Counted from the stretch's first letter, positions 24,225-35,288 are shown. The stretch is DNA of 64,000 nucleotides from Alviniconcha marisindica (GCA_018857735.1 JABMCL010001087.1:1211001-1275000), one strand, 5' to 3'. A program made the numbers and translations. The notes: generated from the letters alone by a model not told the origin.

Positions 24225-26289
24225 CACTAAACTGTGCTTGAAACATGTGTACATGATGCATTAAAATTTAAATGCAATGGCACTTGGCAGGGTTTATTTT
24301 TTGCAAATCACCCTGCATCATTAAATTGTTTAATACAGTGTATTAAAAGAAGTACCCATAAAATGTGTTTAAATCTCAGGGGCCTGTGGGTCTTTTATTT
24401 TCTGAAGCTCCTTCTCAGTTCAGAGGGTTTTGTTGTTGTTGTTGTTGCTTTTGTCCCAGTAACCTCTTTACTGACTTTTGTAAGCCTTTTTTTAAATTAT
24501 ATATTTTTGCCAGCAGAACAGTGGACAGTGCTGTTTTTGTTCTTGTTTTCTGAAGCAACATCAGACCAGTACTCAAGAAAAACAATCTGACCCCAAGCTG
24601 TACCATTACACTATTTTAGTATTTACAGCAGATCTGATTGGCTAATTAATAGTAATACAGCCACAGTTCATACTGTTACAGAATGGCATTCATGAATACA
24701 CCCCGATTCGTTTAAAAAAACAGGGGTAACTTACAAGTAACATGGGTGCATCCCTTTGACTTTGAGATGACATCCTTTTGGAAAACTGCTGTGTGGATGA
24801 TGCCTTTTACTAGTTTTAGTTTTACTAGTTTTTAATAAGTGCCCATGAGATGATATGCATGTCATTGAGATGACTGCTAGTTATGAATTAGACAACAACC
24901 AGTTATTCATGTTCTTGGAATATTGCTGTACGAGTTGCAACTTGTAAGGCTCACAGAGGTGTTGATTAGATGACAATCACTTATTGTTAACAAATCATGT
25001 AAATGTTTTGCTGTGATTCTAAAACACTTTGGGAACATGAATGTGTACGGCATTTTTTGTTTGTCTGTTTATCTACCTGTTTGCTTCAACATATTATTTT
25101 GGCATTTTAATTTAACTGATGTGAAGATTTGTTGAACTGATGCATTACACTTTTTACAGAATATAAATTATAATAAAAGGAAATCAAAAAAATGAAACAA
25201 CAACAACAATAAAATCACTCTGTATTTCAGCACTAGTGGTAATAAAAACTAATACTGAGTCTCAAGACTATCTTCATGCTCATGGATTTGCAGAACTTTG
25301 CTATACTCAAATACTGTACTACTACTAGTACTAGTAGTAGTACTGATGACCACATAACCGCCTGTCACCTTCAGAGGGGCTAATACCAAGTCTGCAGCCA
25401 AAATGATTTTTTTAGTTTTACATAGTGATACTTCATTACTTGTAATGTACACGAGTCTTAGATTTAGAGCTAGTAAAAGTGTAAAGGGCCTATAGATGCT
25501 TAGTGGTTCCTTTAGTGTCTAGACCGTTATGTCCTTATTTGGTAAAGGCTTTTACAGTTTTAGACAAAGGTACGTGTTTCCCCACCATGAGGGCACTTGG
25601 CATTCCACCCCCAAGCAGACCGCTTCCTTCCATCTCTGTACTTCTTACCATGTAACCATAGCATTACTTAGTAAGTTAGTAGAATACAGTTGTGAAAACA
25701 TGATGTCCGCAGTTCTTCTATTCATTATAATAGTACGTGTACTAACAAAAGCATTAGCAAAGAACATAACAATACTCACAATAGCCAGTCTTTATGGTTT
25801 ACTATGAAAGGTTTTACTAAAAGCAAAAGACTGAAACACTGAAAGTGAATAATTATGCATTTTGCAATGCCAGCAAGTTGGCATGAACGGAGGATGCAAT
25901 TGCAAATAAGCAGTTGCCATCAATTCCATACTTGTCTCAATGGCATATAGTCATCTAGAACTGTAGTAAAAGGCATCGTCTTGACAGCACTCATCCCAAA
26001 GGATGTCGCAATGGCCTATACCTACCTAATAATAATACTCATCAGTCACTCTCAGACTACATACTATTTAGTACATGATACACTAATTCCAACCAAACAC
26101 ACCAGTTTCAAATCGCAGATTATCTCCAGACTGCTGCTGTTTGAACTGAGAGGAGTAAGTAAAAGCAGACTTATAGCTCCTGCTGGGATCTTTTTCAAAG
26201 GAAAAGGCTGACGTGTAATCGAAAGTCAGTCCCCCGTAACCAGACTCCATGTCGTCTTCGGTGGGAATTCGGGAGTAGCGAACCGACAT
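14193..26289 (-). CDS. STOML1: Stomatin-like protein 1 (SPFH + SCP2), complete, nine exons
   Basis: The joined exons (complement of 14193-14410, 14974-15291, 16170-16342, 17459-17514, 20436-20639, 20816-20898, 22514-22580, 23979-24082 and 26103-26289) total 1,410 nt, giving 469 residues plus a stop. All phases agree. The protein begins with a soluble stretch carrying Tyr motifs. It then has one hydrophobic membrane hairpin (VITFPISIWFAIK), an SPFH/stomatin domain (VVFRWGQL, FVMPFVDRCHKVDVR, VGADVYYRI, AAKPWGLVIDRLD), a Pro/Ala-rich linker and an SCP2 sterol-carrier domain (IYQFELLGD, LKPFQAYMSGLLRVSGD). Vertebrate STOML1 has the same order and acts in late endosomes in cholesterol handling and ion-channel modulation. 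This copy is about 70 residues longer, mainly in the N-terminus and linker. The fifth intron contains a retrotransposon relic. Confidence 0.93.
14640..14663. repeat. Poly-G run in STOML1 intron 8
   Basis: About 23 consecutive G. It would be poly-C in the transcript. Confidence 0.9.
14974..15291 (-). CDS. STOML1: STOML1 exon 8 (Ala-rich linker, start of SCP2)
   Basis: It encodes GFSCASESQNPK, an alanine-rich disordered segment (SLAAAAAGGVGDAFAAP), then the first half of the SCP2 domain (LVRKVNAIYQFELLGD, MYYLDLKNG). The donor is AATG|GTGAGT. Confidence 0.88.
15440..15541. repeat. (CAC)n then (CAA)n microsatellite
   Basis: A trinucleotide array in STOML1 intron 7, with ACC units giving way to AAC units. 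Confidence 0.9.
16170..16342 (-). CDS. STOML1: STOML1 exon 7 (end of SPFH, linker)
   Basis: It opens with SQIKVIQKPP, the end of the SPFH domain, then a Pro/Gly/Ala-rich linker ending AFLAAQ. The donor is CAGG|GTGAGC. The acceptor used is TGTAG|TTCCCAG. The nearer CCCAG would break the frame. Confidence 0.85.
17459..17514 (-). CDS. STOML1: STOML1 exon 6, 56-nt micro-exon (SPFH)
   Basis: It lies between AAACAG|AATACT and ACAT|GTAAGT and encodes NTCNEAAKPWGLVIDRLD. The family signature here is W-G-[LI]-x-[VI]-x-R. The phase (2) joins exon 7 only at the TAG acceptor at 16343. Confidence 0.88.
18597..18673. repeat. (AT)n microsatellite
   Basis: About 38 AT dinucleotides directly upstream of the retrotransposon relic. 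Confidence 0.95.
18690..19460 (+). pseudogene. Decayed RNase H region of a non-LTR retrotransposon
   Basis: Reading frames broken by stops and shifts still show the RNase H core: NLSVYTDGSVTKDQSGWGFA, then THAIILKESMSL, then SGHARAKINDPEDRLAGKAT, ending TSGLHLRS. The last part is the GHxGxxGNExAD region of retroelement RNase H with the key residues altered. It lies antisense inside STOML1 intron 5, between exons 5 and 6. The piece at 19000-19090 carries an internal duplication (AVKQG.FTVKQG). It is non-functional. Confidence 0.75.
20436..20639 (-). CDS. STOML1: STOML1 exon 5 (SPFH)
   Basis: The exon is exactly 68 codons in phase 0 between TTACTAG|GTAATA and GCAG|GTATGC. It encodes GDGAIIEVGADVYYRIADPE and the following helical part. 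The acceptor is TAG instead of the more common CAG. Confidence 0.88.
20731..20790. repeat. (CACG)n/(CA)n microsatellite
   Basis: ACGC units run into CA units just downstream of STOML1 exon 4, about 25 bases from its donor. Confidence 0.85.
20816..20898 (-). CDS. STOML1: STOML1 exon 4 (SPFH)
   Basis: Acceptor TTTTACAG|GTTTGG and donor ACAG|GTGAAT bound the exon. It encodes LVFVMPFVDRCHKVDVRMK, matching the PFID..VDLR core of stomatins. Confidence 0.9.
21911..22097. repeat. Tandem repeat, about 62 bp, three units
   Basis: Each unit reads tgtctttaga, then gtacatcaga, then caactgctatgc and ctccataacaggat. It sits in STOML1 intron 3. Confidence 0.9.
22514..22580 (-). CDS. STOML1: STOML1 exon 3 (start of SPFH)
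   Basis: Acceptor TTTTGCAG|AGTG and donor CCAG|GTATG bound 67 nt. It encodes VPNFERLVVFRWGQLHKTLGP, the conserved entry to the SPFH domain. Confidence 0.9.
23608..23659. repeat. (TA)n microsatellite
   Basis: An uninterrupted TA run in STOML1 intron 2. Confidence 0.95.
23979..24082 (-). CDS. STOML1: STOML1 exon 2 (membrane hairpin)
   Basis: Acceptor CAG|CAAGCC and donor AAG|GTATAA bound the exon. It encodes about 20 hydrophobic residues with a central proline (FVITFPISIWF), the hallmark stomatin intramembrane hairpin. Confidence 0.9.
24176..24222. repeat. (CA)n microsatellite
   Basis: A CA run about 95 bases upstream of STOML1 exon 2 in gene sense. It reads (UG)n in the transcript, in the region before the acceptor. 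Confidence 0.95.
26103..26289 (-). CDS. STOML1: STOML1 exon 1
   Basis: It starts at MSVRYSRIPTEDD and ends with FKQQQSGDNLRFET at donor CTG|GTGTGT in phase 1. This is the cytosolic N-terminus, with Tyr residues in possible sorting motifs (YSRI). The first ATG after an in-frame open region was chosen as the start. Confidence 0.85.
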
Positions 26290-27827
26290 TTTGTGCTCGT
26301 TGTATGCCTCACACCATCCACTGTTTCAGTCACTGTCGAGCGAGAACAGCCTCTTCTGGAGTATGTTCAAAAGTATTGTTACTGACAATATCTACAGCTC
26401 AAAAATATCAGTCTTCGGTTGGTTTCGCAATGCGGTAACATTGTTTCGTAGTCAGCCATGATGTCAACAAAGAGAGGATAACTCTGTCTTACGTCACAGA
26501 GAGTGACCCTGCCCTATAATAATAATAATGTACATTTATCATACGCACATCAACGCCCTGAGCGCTCACACGATACATATTCACCTAAATATGATATTCT
26601 ATACACATGTAGAGCATAGTCCTACCAAAACAATTTACATAAAGTATTATTAAACACACACACACACACAGTGACACAAAGTCACACTGACAAACACACA
26701 CTGACACACACACACACTCAGTGACACGCGCGCGCGCGCGCGCATGTTTGGCTGAGTCTGTGGGAGACCGTCCCACGGCGCCTAGGGTGCTTGTTGTTTG
26801 TGTCAATGTAGCTAAAATCAACCGTGAGGCCGGCTCCTCAGTTCGACGTGACGTTACTACTGTAGTGCCCGGATCTAGGAAACTAGTTTAGACGAGTAAG
26901 CACGTGGCGGCTGACACACTGAGCAAGCAAATAACACGACACGACAGTCGTGTTCAAAGTTTCTAAAGTTTGATAAGGATTCAGTCTGACATTTCTATGA
27001 AACTGAATCGGCAAAACCGGCTTATTACTGATGTGCTGTTGACGCCTATTAAAAATGACTGATTCTCATGCATTAAGATGGGCAGCTGAGCGGAATCAGC
27101 AAAACGCTAGGTCCGCAGCTGGCCGCTAACGCCTTGTCGCTAGGCCCATGGACACCAGGCCAAAGGTAGGTAGGTAGTGTTGCTTAATGTCCTCAGATGT
27201 CAGTTGACATATTAGGGACAAGCTGAGAACAATGCCGAAGCATGGTTCAATATAGCTTTACGTCCACGGAAACCAGAAGGCTCGTTAGGACGCCGGGACA
27301 GCCCAGGACGGCCACCTCGACTGACTCTCACACAGCTCCTGAACTATGACCCCCAGGCCAAACCCGGCTTCAGATCTTATGAGTCGTGACTGAGTCGAGA
27401 GGACGTCCTGAGCGGTTCCGGCAGTCCCTAATAGCACGGTCCGCACGGTCTCAGTCGCGGCGGTGGTGGTGGTGGTTGGCCGGAGGGGGGGGGTCGTAAA
27501 GCATCATGAAAGAAGAAAAACAAACCGGCTCAGTCAGTCATTCGCTCTTGAAAACCAAATCGAGTCACGATCGAGCGTGGCAGTCACCACATGGATGGGT
27601 GACCGTGACGTGCTGCTGGTCGTCTTTGCGCCCGCTCCGAGCCGTTCTCCGGAGTCAGATTGCTGAACACAATGGAAGAAGACAATGAAGGACTGAGCTG
27701 ACAATTGACAGGGCCGGGTAGCCTAATAGCCACTATGTGAGCCGCTGCCGCGCAGCAGTGATCCAGCATTGACTAGGCAGTAAAACCGTGGGATCAGTTT
27801 AAGTCTTCTGTGCGGCATCAATCAAAA
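26290..27827. other. Upstream flank of STOML1, with degenerate SINE-like DNA
   Basis: It includes a CA/CG alternating tract at 26650-26745. At about 27060-27330 it shares words with 37580-37850 (ttaagatgggcag; gcttaa/gttaag with tttacgtcc/gcggacgt in inverse order), suggesting an old tRNA-derived element. I see no convincing coding exon. Confidence 0.5.
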
Positions 27828-27983
27828 GCGAACTTTAAGACCTCGCCAACAGACTCAAAGACGGAACGAGAACTTATGGAATGGGTGTTAGCAGTAGCAC
27901 AGAAGAAACAGCAAGATCACGCGGCCAAGCAGCACTACCAATATCAGTGCGAATATCAACATGAACGGCCAGACCGGAGGTGA
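27828..27983 (+). pseudogene. Coding-like fragment shared with 31330-31445
   Basis: The frame reads ANFKTSPTDSKTERELMEW and continues to TGA at 27981. The - strand at 31330-31445 encodes VNFKTTPADSKTERELMEW. This protein-level similarity between two loci beside other repeats points to a multicopy mobile-element gene. The family is not recognised. Confidence 0.5.
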
Positions 27984-28726
27984 TCAGGGCAGCAGCGTCT
28001 ATTCAGTTTCAAAACGTGCATGCATGGACCCCGCCTATGATTCACACAGCCTAAAGGTCCGCCTTAAAGGAATTCTCCTTCACAGTTAATTTAAGTCAAA
28101 CCATGGACCTGTATATATAGGTCCTTGGTCAAACCGACCATGTCAGTGTCGCGCCCAACGGCCGTTGGCATGGAAACACACACATAACGTAGTAGTAGAA
28201 TAAGCGGCAAAACTCGTGGATTGTGGCATTTCCTGATGGACGACTGTGAAGCCAAAAGATCCTACTAGACAATGTTTTTAGATATCGCCCGGAACACGGG
28301 CCTCTGATCTGTGTGCCAGGATCAAAATACAAGCTGACATGGAATATTCCTAAACAGGCTACTGTGCTAGTAATAAAATAGTAACACATTGGACTTGAAA
28401 GGAAAATAGCATCCTTGCCGTTCAGTATCATTATTCACTGAGTTCAGATTGTAAAACTGTCCAAGCTGCAAGCGACAGTTTAATATAGGTAGTAGAGATA
28501 AACGGTACAAAGTACCGCCTTTCTAAGCTTTGCTTGTCTGCTTAAGAAGTTTTCCGTATGTATAATTACATCCAAGAAAGTCAACCAAAATATCAGGTGC
28601 GGAAATGATTGAAAATAAAATAAAATAAAATAATAAATCTTTTGCTGTGCACCATTTCTGAAGCGATCAGAAAGTGGTTCACCATACATTACCGGATGTT
28701 TTTGTTTTGACGGAAGCTGACTGACA

Positions 28727-28780
28727 ATGGATGAACGCGACATTTCATCTGTGCCAACCACATCTGGTGAGCAGTTGTTG
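28727..28780 (+). CDS. Possible first coding exon, 18 codons
   Basis: ATG at 28727 in context ACAATGG opens MDERDISSVPTTSGEQLL. A strong donor TTG|GTAAGT follows in phase 0. The acceptor CCTGCCTCTCAG| at about 29021 is well formed, but joining to it gives a stop after about 35 codons. The exon therefore has no proven partner and may belong to the degraded gene just downstream. Confidence 0.25.
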
Positions 28781-28991
28781 GTAAGTTTTCAAATCAATGT
28801 GTTGTAGAAATGGATATAAAATGTATTGCTTGTGTTGCTAATGAGGAAAAATCGTAAATGAAAAAGTAAGCCATCGCGCTGTGCTTGTGTCGATTATCAG
28901 CTTGGGGAAAAAATGCCACGTGCGCTCAGCGTGATTCGTTGCGGTGTTCAAGGCCCGGAGTTACGTTCAGTTTTTGCTTAGATCTAAATGA

Positions 28992-29587
28992 CGTGAGATC
29001 GGTAAATCCCTGCCTCTCAGGAAAGTGCAAGAATCACAAGTCTTTCGGGAATGTGCACAGGTATTCACCACCACAGGCAGCAGCAGAGAAGAGATAATAG
29101 CAGCAGGAGAAAAAGCGCTGGTGGTACTGTATGATGAAAAGACAGGTGACAACTTGGACACACAGCGACTGAAATAAATTCAGGAACTCTCAAGTTGTAC
29201 AACCACCTTGCAGCCATACAAGCTCCCACCAACATCGGCAGCAGCGCATTTCCATTCTCTTCGGACATATTTTCAGGTACAAGAATGGATCTCTGCAACG
29301 GAAGTAGCACCTTTCCAAATGGATCCAACCGACTGGGGATGGGAAATAACGGACAACGTCATGTACCCGGTTCTAGCAAAATTCGCCGCAGCACCCGAAG
29401 GCCTTCTCCACGTCATCAGGTGCAATTGCAAGACCGATTGTTGGTCTTCCCGATGTTCCTGCCGTCGTCATGGACTCGTGTGCACTGTCGTGTCGGCTGT
29501 GAAGAATGCAGAGGCGAGGAGTGTACGAATACAGTCAACAAAATGCAGTGCCTTGAAGACGGCAACTCCTCAGATGAGGAATTGTAA
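28992..29587 (+). pseudogene. Broken CXC-domain (tesmin/TSO1-like cysteine-rich) gene, repeat-associated family
   Basis: A frame runs through VQESQVFRECAQVF and AAGEKALVVLYDEKTGDNLD, meets an in-frame TAA at 29175-29177, and resumes with LPPTSAAAHFHSLRTYFQVQ. It continues through WGWEITDN to the cysteine core IRCNCKTDCWSSRCSCRRHG. A one-base shift near 29490 puts the remaining CEECRGEECTN and the stop at 29585 in another frame. This C-terminal module is common in multicopy, probably transposon-linked proteins of invertebrates; that is recollection and was not searched. The stop and the shift make this copy a pseudogene unless they are sequencing errors. Confidence 0.65.
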
Positions 29588-31114
29588 ATGGCTTGTCTCA
29601 ACGAAGTCAGTGTTCATTTACAAAACGTTTTTTTCTTTTCTTTCTTTTTCTTGTCTCCTTTAAAATACAATTCTGCGAAGTTTGGAGCATTCCTGATGTT
29701 ACATATGCTTTCAATCCAGTGTCAAAACGTTTCTCGTGTACGTACTTGGCATTTGAGAAAGAAACCTGGGTAATTGTAAAATTTAGTATATTTCGGCATT
29801 TTGCGCACTGCTGCTGTGTTAAAGTTGTTAATTAACAAAGTTCCGCAAGTCATATTTTGGTAGACTTTGTTTGTTATGATCACACAATGTTTAAAGAACC
29901 CCCAAAAGTTCAGAACACCTAGAAAGGAGGTACTTTGCACTGGAGCTGTTTTTTACCCTAATATTACTAGACTACTTTTCAGCTGTAGTAGCAGAGATAG
30001 ACAACCAGATCAAATTTCTCATATGTATAATATCTGGAAATAGGTAGTGACTTGCCTAACACTAGAACCAATAACTTGATATTAAGCATTGTGCACTGAA
30101 TCACAATGCATAGGCCTAATAGATGCACCATATCATACCAGATTCTTGTCAGGTTTGATATGTAATGTATGTACAGAAGACTAGATAGGAGATATGGCAT
30201 GGAGGAGAGAGAGAGGGGGGGAGAGAGAGAGAGAGAGATGTCCTGGAGGGCCTACATAAAATTCTGAAACAGCGGGGAAGAAACTGAGAGAGGACGGGGG
30301 GCGGGGGGGAGAGAGAAATTCGGCAAGAAAGTGCTTAAATCAAAGTCAGTGTAGAAAATAAAAATAGTGCACACATGAATAGCAAAGCTGTTCCAAAATC
30401 GAGATAAGGACCACATACACTCTAAGCTTAATCCAACACTGGCCGGTTAACTTGCAGAAGGACCCACCATAGTATGACACTGAACTGACAAAAACAATAA
30501 AACCAGAGGCCTGAATAATAATTTGACTACTACAACAGCCATCATCTCCCGGGTAAGTACATATCAAAAGAGGTAATTACAAAACTACTACTTACAGTTA
30601 CTAAATTAACCCACCGATTCAGTCACAACACAATCCTTACAAGTCGATCAGCTACACTTTGAGTTTGACTATCCCTGTGGTACATTGACGTCACTGAGAT
30701 GATGCTCAGGCACATTGACGTCACCGCCCCTGATAACAGTTCCAGGCTACTGGTGTCACAGGACTGGGGCTGCAGCAAAGTAAATCAAGAAAATGACTGT
30801 GACTGTTCTACGCTGCTGCGACCTTAATTGAATCAGTAAAGTCATGGTCATTGAACTGTCTAGAGAGCTGTTCTTTGTTCAAGCTGGAACCAGAGAGCAC
30901 CATTACAAGCTGTTCACGGATTACAGTTATTTATACTAATCCATAATTATAATATATGCACTTGTCTTTCTTCTTCTTCTTCTTCTTCTTCTGCTTCTTC
31001 TTCTTCTTCTTCTTCTTCTTCAATAAATTTCTGTTATTTTAGTCATGACTTGTTTGTAACATTATTTTTTTTATCTGCCGGCTAATTTTACTATATAAAA
31101 AAAATAAAATCACC
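29588..31114. other. Stretch without a supported gene
   Basis: It holds GA-rich low-complexity DNA at 30205-30320, a (TTC)n tract at 30965-31020 and otherwise unremarkable A+T-rich sequence. A duplicated word with cattgacgtcac occurs at 30690-30725. Confidence 0.5.
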
Positions 31115-31445
31115 AATCATTATTAGTTAAAAACAGAATCCAAGCACATAAAAGGTTCAAAAGAACACTATTTATTAGAACAAAACACAACATGCGAATT
31201 TTCGGGGTAATCCCCTTTATCAAGCTACAAAACGACACATAAAACAACAGTGAAAAATGATGAAAAATGAGATGGAGAGCTAAACCTCTAATCTGTTTTT
31301 GTCTTGTCCAGTGCTTGGAAGAATGTTTTTCAACAAGCTTGATATGTGCTAGTGTCCATTCCATAAGTTCTCGTTCCGTCTTTGAGTCTGCTGGCGTGGT
31401 CTTGAAGTTCACTTTTGATTCCTGCGTGATCTTCGATAGCAACAA
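31115..31445 (-). mobile_element. Retroelement 3' region with a GGGG/CCCC-GAAA hairpin
   Basis: About 31125-31330 is repeated at 45190-45425 (shared ctatttattag, gcgaattttcggggtaatc and gtgtccagtgcttg/cttgtccagtgcttgg). On the - strand it reads cttgataaaggggattaccc, then cgaaaattcgc, a stem-loop plus GAAA like that near the ends of Penelope-like elements. Next to it lies a coding-like piece (VNFKTTPADSKTERELMEW). Assignment to Penelope-like elements is inference. Confidence 0.5.
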
Positions 31446-31509
31446 TTAAGCTGAATAGGATGGGTGCGAGTTCACACATGCAAACACACACACGCAAACA
31501 CACACACGC

Positions 31510-31541
<32 letters not shown>

Positions 31542-32074
31542 CACACACACACACACACAGCTGATCGTTCAAGAGGACTGCACTGCCGGAATATTGCCGG
31601 AATGACTTGAACCAATGCTTTCTACACGTTGAAGCTAAAGGACCTGCCAGATTATGTGAAACGCCTTGAAATCTATGAAGCTGTGGGACGGATTTAATTG
31701 CGCTGGTGTTGTAGGTGTTTCTGTACTGTGATTCAACTGTTGAAGATCTGTTCAGCTATGTTCTGGCCTGGTCTAAAACCTGCTTGTTCGTCTGCTTGCA
31801 GTTCCTCAGCCTTGTTCTTGAATCAGTTGGTGATAAGTGGAATCATGAATATGATTGGATAGATCGAGCTCAGTAAATATTACCATCATACTTTCCCCCC
31901 CTTAAGTTTGACAATGGAACAACACTCTTATAGTAGTGTCCCATGAAAAGCCACCAATGGTCACGGTCCCAAAATCCCGCTAGGTTGAAGCTGAACACAG
32001 ATGGTTGAAGCTGAACACGGACGAACGCACACACTGGCACACGCGCAGCCTTTAGCAACGATACTGTAGCGGCA
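31446..32074. other. Stretch with a (CA)n tract, no supported gene
   Basis: It contains a CA-rich tract at 31485-31558 and a short direct duplication (ggttgaagctgaacac) at 31981-32017. No exon is recognised. Confidence 0.5.
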
Positions 32075-32745
32075 CTTTTTGTCACCCCGGCACGTTTTTT
32101 CACCAATGTGGAGCGCAAGGAGTGACAAGGCGACAAAACGTGTCAATTCTGATGCACTGCCTGCACGTTTTGTCACCCGGCACGTTTTGTTTTTTTGTTT
32201 TTGTTTTTTGTTGTTGTTGTTTTTCTCCACGTGGTGACAAATCGTGCGGAAAGGTTCACTCGCTGCACGTTTTGTCACCCTTTCGCCAGCAACACCATAA
32301 TCTGTCTTTTCTCTTCCCTCGATCTGTGTGTGTGTGCTGTGTTTTATTATCCCCGCGTCAGTGAGTGTTAATGACTGTGTTAAAGTAAAATTCTGTATTG
32401 CTTTGAGTAGACCACAAGGCTACTGCTGCCTATAGCACTGTAAGCGGTGTCAAAATATGGCTATAATTATAGAGACTGAGTGATTGTTTGGTTTGATCGG
32501 ATGTTGTGTGTACTTGTCCCGCAGCGGGTATGTTTGCTGGAATGATGGTATTATTTGATGAGGCTTACGGTAAACATGGACTGATATGGGGTGTGACGAT
32601 TGTTTATATCAGAATGTTTTACTGTGCAGCATCTAGCGAAGTTTATAGCATACTAACAAGTTTTAGATATTATTATCATTCTAACACCAATCGCAGAACA
32701 TCAATGATCTAGTCGAGAAACAAAAATATCAAAGCAGCAGCATTT
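32075..32745 (+). mobile_element. Dispersed repeat, copy B, of the palindrome family
   Basis: It is co-linear with 10660-11262. It also contains the 40-odd bases around 32385-32430 that copy A lacks and inverted copy C keeps. The central palindrome is broken here by a T/G-rich insertion at about 32185-32225, but both arms with CACGTTTTGTCAC-type sites remain. Confidence 0.7.
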
Positions 32746-32872
32746 GTTCATTATTCAATGGATTCACGAAGTTTTCAAAAGAACGGTATGCAGCCTGCGG
32801 AGAAAAGTCTGATTTACTGCTTCTGAAGTTGTACGATTTGCACACAACTGGTGCTGCGCATTTTAATCATGT

Positions 32873-32994
<122 letters not shown>

Positions 32995-33103
32995 ATGATG
33001 ATGATGTCCACTTTTATAGTGCACTATTCTAACAACATGAATTTTCAGTGCACTGAAACGGGGCGTGGGGTAGAGAGTCATAGGAATTAAAATAAAGAAA
33101 AAG

Positions 33104-33106
<3 letters not shown>

Positions 33107-33178
<72 letters not shown>
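33107..33178. repeat. (AC)n microsatellite
   Basis: A long uninterrupted CA run. Confidence 0.95.
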
Positions 33179-33180
<2 letters not shown>

Positions 33181-33224
33181 ATTACATGAAGGCCTACTGA
33201 TATCTAAGTTTAAAATGTATTGTG

Positions 33225-33330
33225 GCTGCACGATTTATCGTCATCTCGTTGGTGACCAAACGTGCGGGCATCGCTGCATGTTTGGTCACCTTGGTAACAA
33301 AACGTATCGTGGTGACAAAACGTGGCGCAG
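33225..33330. repeat. Fragment of the palindrome repeat family
   Basis: It contains ggtgacaaaacgtgg, tggtgaccaaacgtgcg and tgcatgtttggtcacc, which are variants of the half-site in both orientations. The rest of the element is absent. Confidence 0.55.
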
Positions 33331-34684
33331 CAGATAATCCTTTTGGGCACGTGTATATCTACAAGGAAACGAAAGCCATTGCTTTTAGCGAGATTTCCTG
33401 CTGTAGGTTCCACGAGTTTCCCGCGCGAAGAAAGCTTGAATCAGTCTCTTATAAAACGTGTTCTCCATGCTGTTATCGTTTTTGTACCATAAGCCGTGCT
33501 GCCACACTGTGTGCGTTCAATCCTCTTTCGTGCTCCTTTTCATGTCTGCAATCCCATCCCAGCGTGAAGATGATGACAAAGCCTTCTCCCTTTTTCTTTA
33601 CTAAAAAAAGACGCCGTTGATCAGCTAAAAGCTTCCGCCATCCGGCCAAAATGTAATCAACGAAAGGAAGACGTACGTCATCGATGATCGATTGCTCGAG
33701 ACACGTAGATGTCTCGCGTGACGTAAAATTCCAGCTGCTGTTTTGAACGAGGTGCTATTCTGTGGGACTTTATGGGGTAGATGTATTGGGTTTCTCCTGA
33801 AAGCTCACTCTGTTTGTTCTTGATAAAAAAAAAAATAAAAAAAATCTGACTAAATCCGCGGGTGCATGTAGCGTGAGTGGCAGTCTGTCGCAGTCGCTAA
33901 TTCTTTGTGACATTTATTGTCCTGTTCAGCCCTTAAAAAGCGCTGCACGTATCACAGAACATCATTTCGTTATTATATGTGCTAGGCTTTCCTTAAAGCT
34001 TGCAGCCTTCTTAGCTTTCAGTATAATACAGTGCTACCTGTGTGAGAGAGAGGAAAGAAAAAGAAAAACGATAGCACTACAAAAAATACATACTTGTAAC
34101 AGTTCTTACTGTTTCTTTTTCTTGCTACCAGCCTTCGAGAGCCCTTTCGTGATACGTGCCGACACTTTCGGAAGCAAAGGTTTGACAGTCTACATCACAC
34201 AAGTAGGAGTTACTAGATTTAAAGGGAGGCAATCTGATGAATGTCAAGCGCACGTGTACAAACTGCACGACTATTATACACATCTAATGGTTTGTTAATG
34301 TCAGAAACAAATTTTATATAGGTGTTGGTTCTGTTGTGGATTTGTTGTGTGTCCAGCGTATGTCTGTTATGTCGCACTAAAGATAAATAGGACAGAGAAA
34401 AGGAAGACGGTTTAAACAGAACTTTATTATAGTCAGGAAAATAAAAGGGCGCTAGTGGAAATAATAGCCGCACTTACATAAGCGAATAGGGATCAGTTAG
34501 ACAAGCACCTTATTTAATTGCTATCAATTTAATAATAAGAATGATGATCATGATGACGATGTTGCTGATGATAACAACACAACAATGATAATATAATCTT
34601 TATTTAAAAACAAAACAAAAGTTGTTTAATTCAGTTGATAAAAAGCTTAATATTTCACTCATTTCATTCCTGTTCAGATCAGAA
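33331..34684. other. Upstream flank of the PAN-domain gene
   Basis: It shows a short inverted repeat (cgagacacgtagatgtctcg) near 33700 and A+T-rich DNA. A pyrimidine tract and TTCAG at about 34650-34677 form a likely acceptor in the 5' UTR just before the start codon at 34685. Confidence 0.5.
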
Positions 34685-35288
34685 ATGTTTTCTTTCATCC
34701 TCTTGGCCACTTCGCTGTTTTGTCACGCTGAGTCAAGCCTTCGACATACGACAATGCGCAGAGGAGATGCGATATTGCACAAGCTGTACGACGATCACGT
34801 GCTATGGGACAGTCGCATCAGGACATTGCGCGAATGTTCCGTGCTTTGTGCTACGGATGAAAGGTGCTCGGCTTTTACTTTTGTAAAATATTCGTCCCAA
34901 AGCACCAAGCTATGCCGTGGCTATTCAGAAGATGCTGTGACGTTGAACCAGGGAAGTTTTTCCATTGTTCCTGGGGCAGTTCTGTTCCAAGTCTCGGCGA
35001 GATGGTCCAGTGAAGCGGAACCTGAACAAGTCGACGGCTGCACACAAACAATCACGCCGACGAGTACAGACAACGGGATACCAAGCACATCAGGGGAAGA
35101 TGTGACATCATCAGCAGTTCCCCAAACGGAAGAAATGACGTCCCACATTACAGCGGAAAACGTGAGCGTTTCTTCTCCTGACTCTACATCTCCTGCTGAA
35201 GAAGAAACGACGGCATCTGTAGAACCTACAGAGCCAACCACACAGAGCACTATGTCCACTACGATGACTTTGACTGAAACAACCACAG
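34685..35288 (+). CDS. PAN-protein exon 1 (signal, PAN 1, Ser/Thr-rich)
   Basis: It starts at the methionine before the hydrophobic core. An upstream in-frame ATG at 34622 lies before a likely acceptor and is less suitable. The exon ends at CACAG|GTGAGG. Confidence 0.75.
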
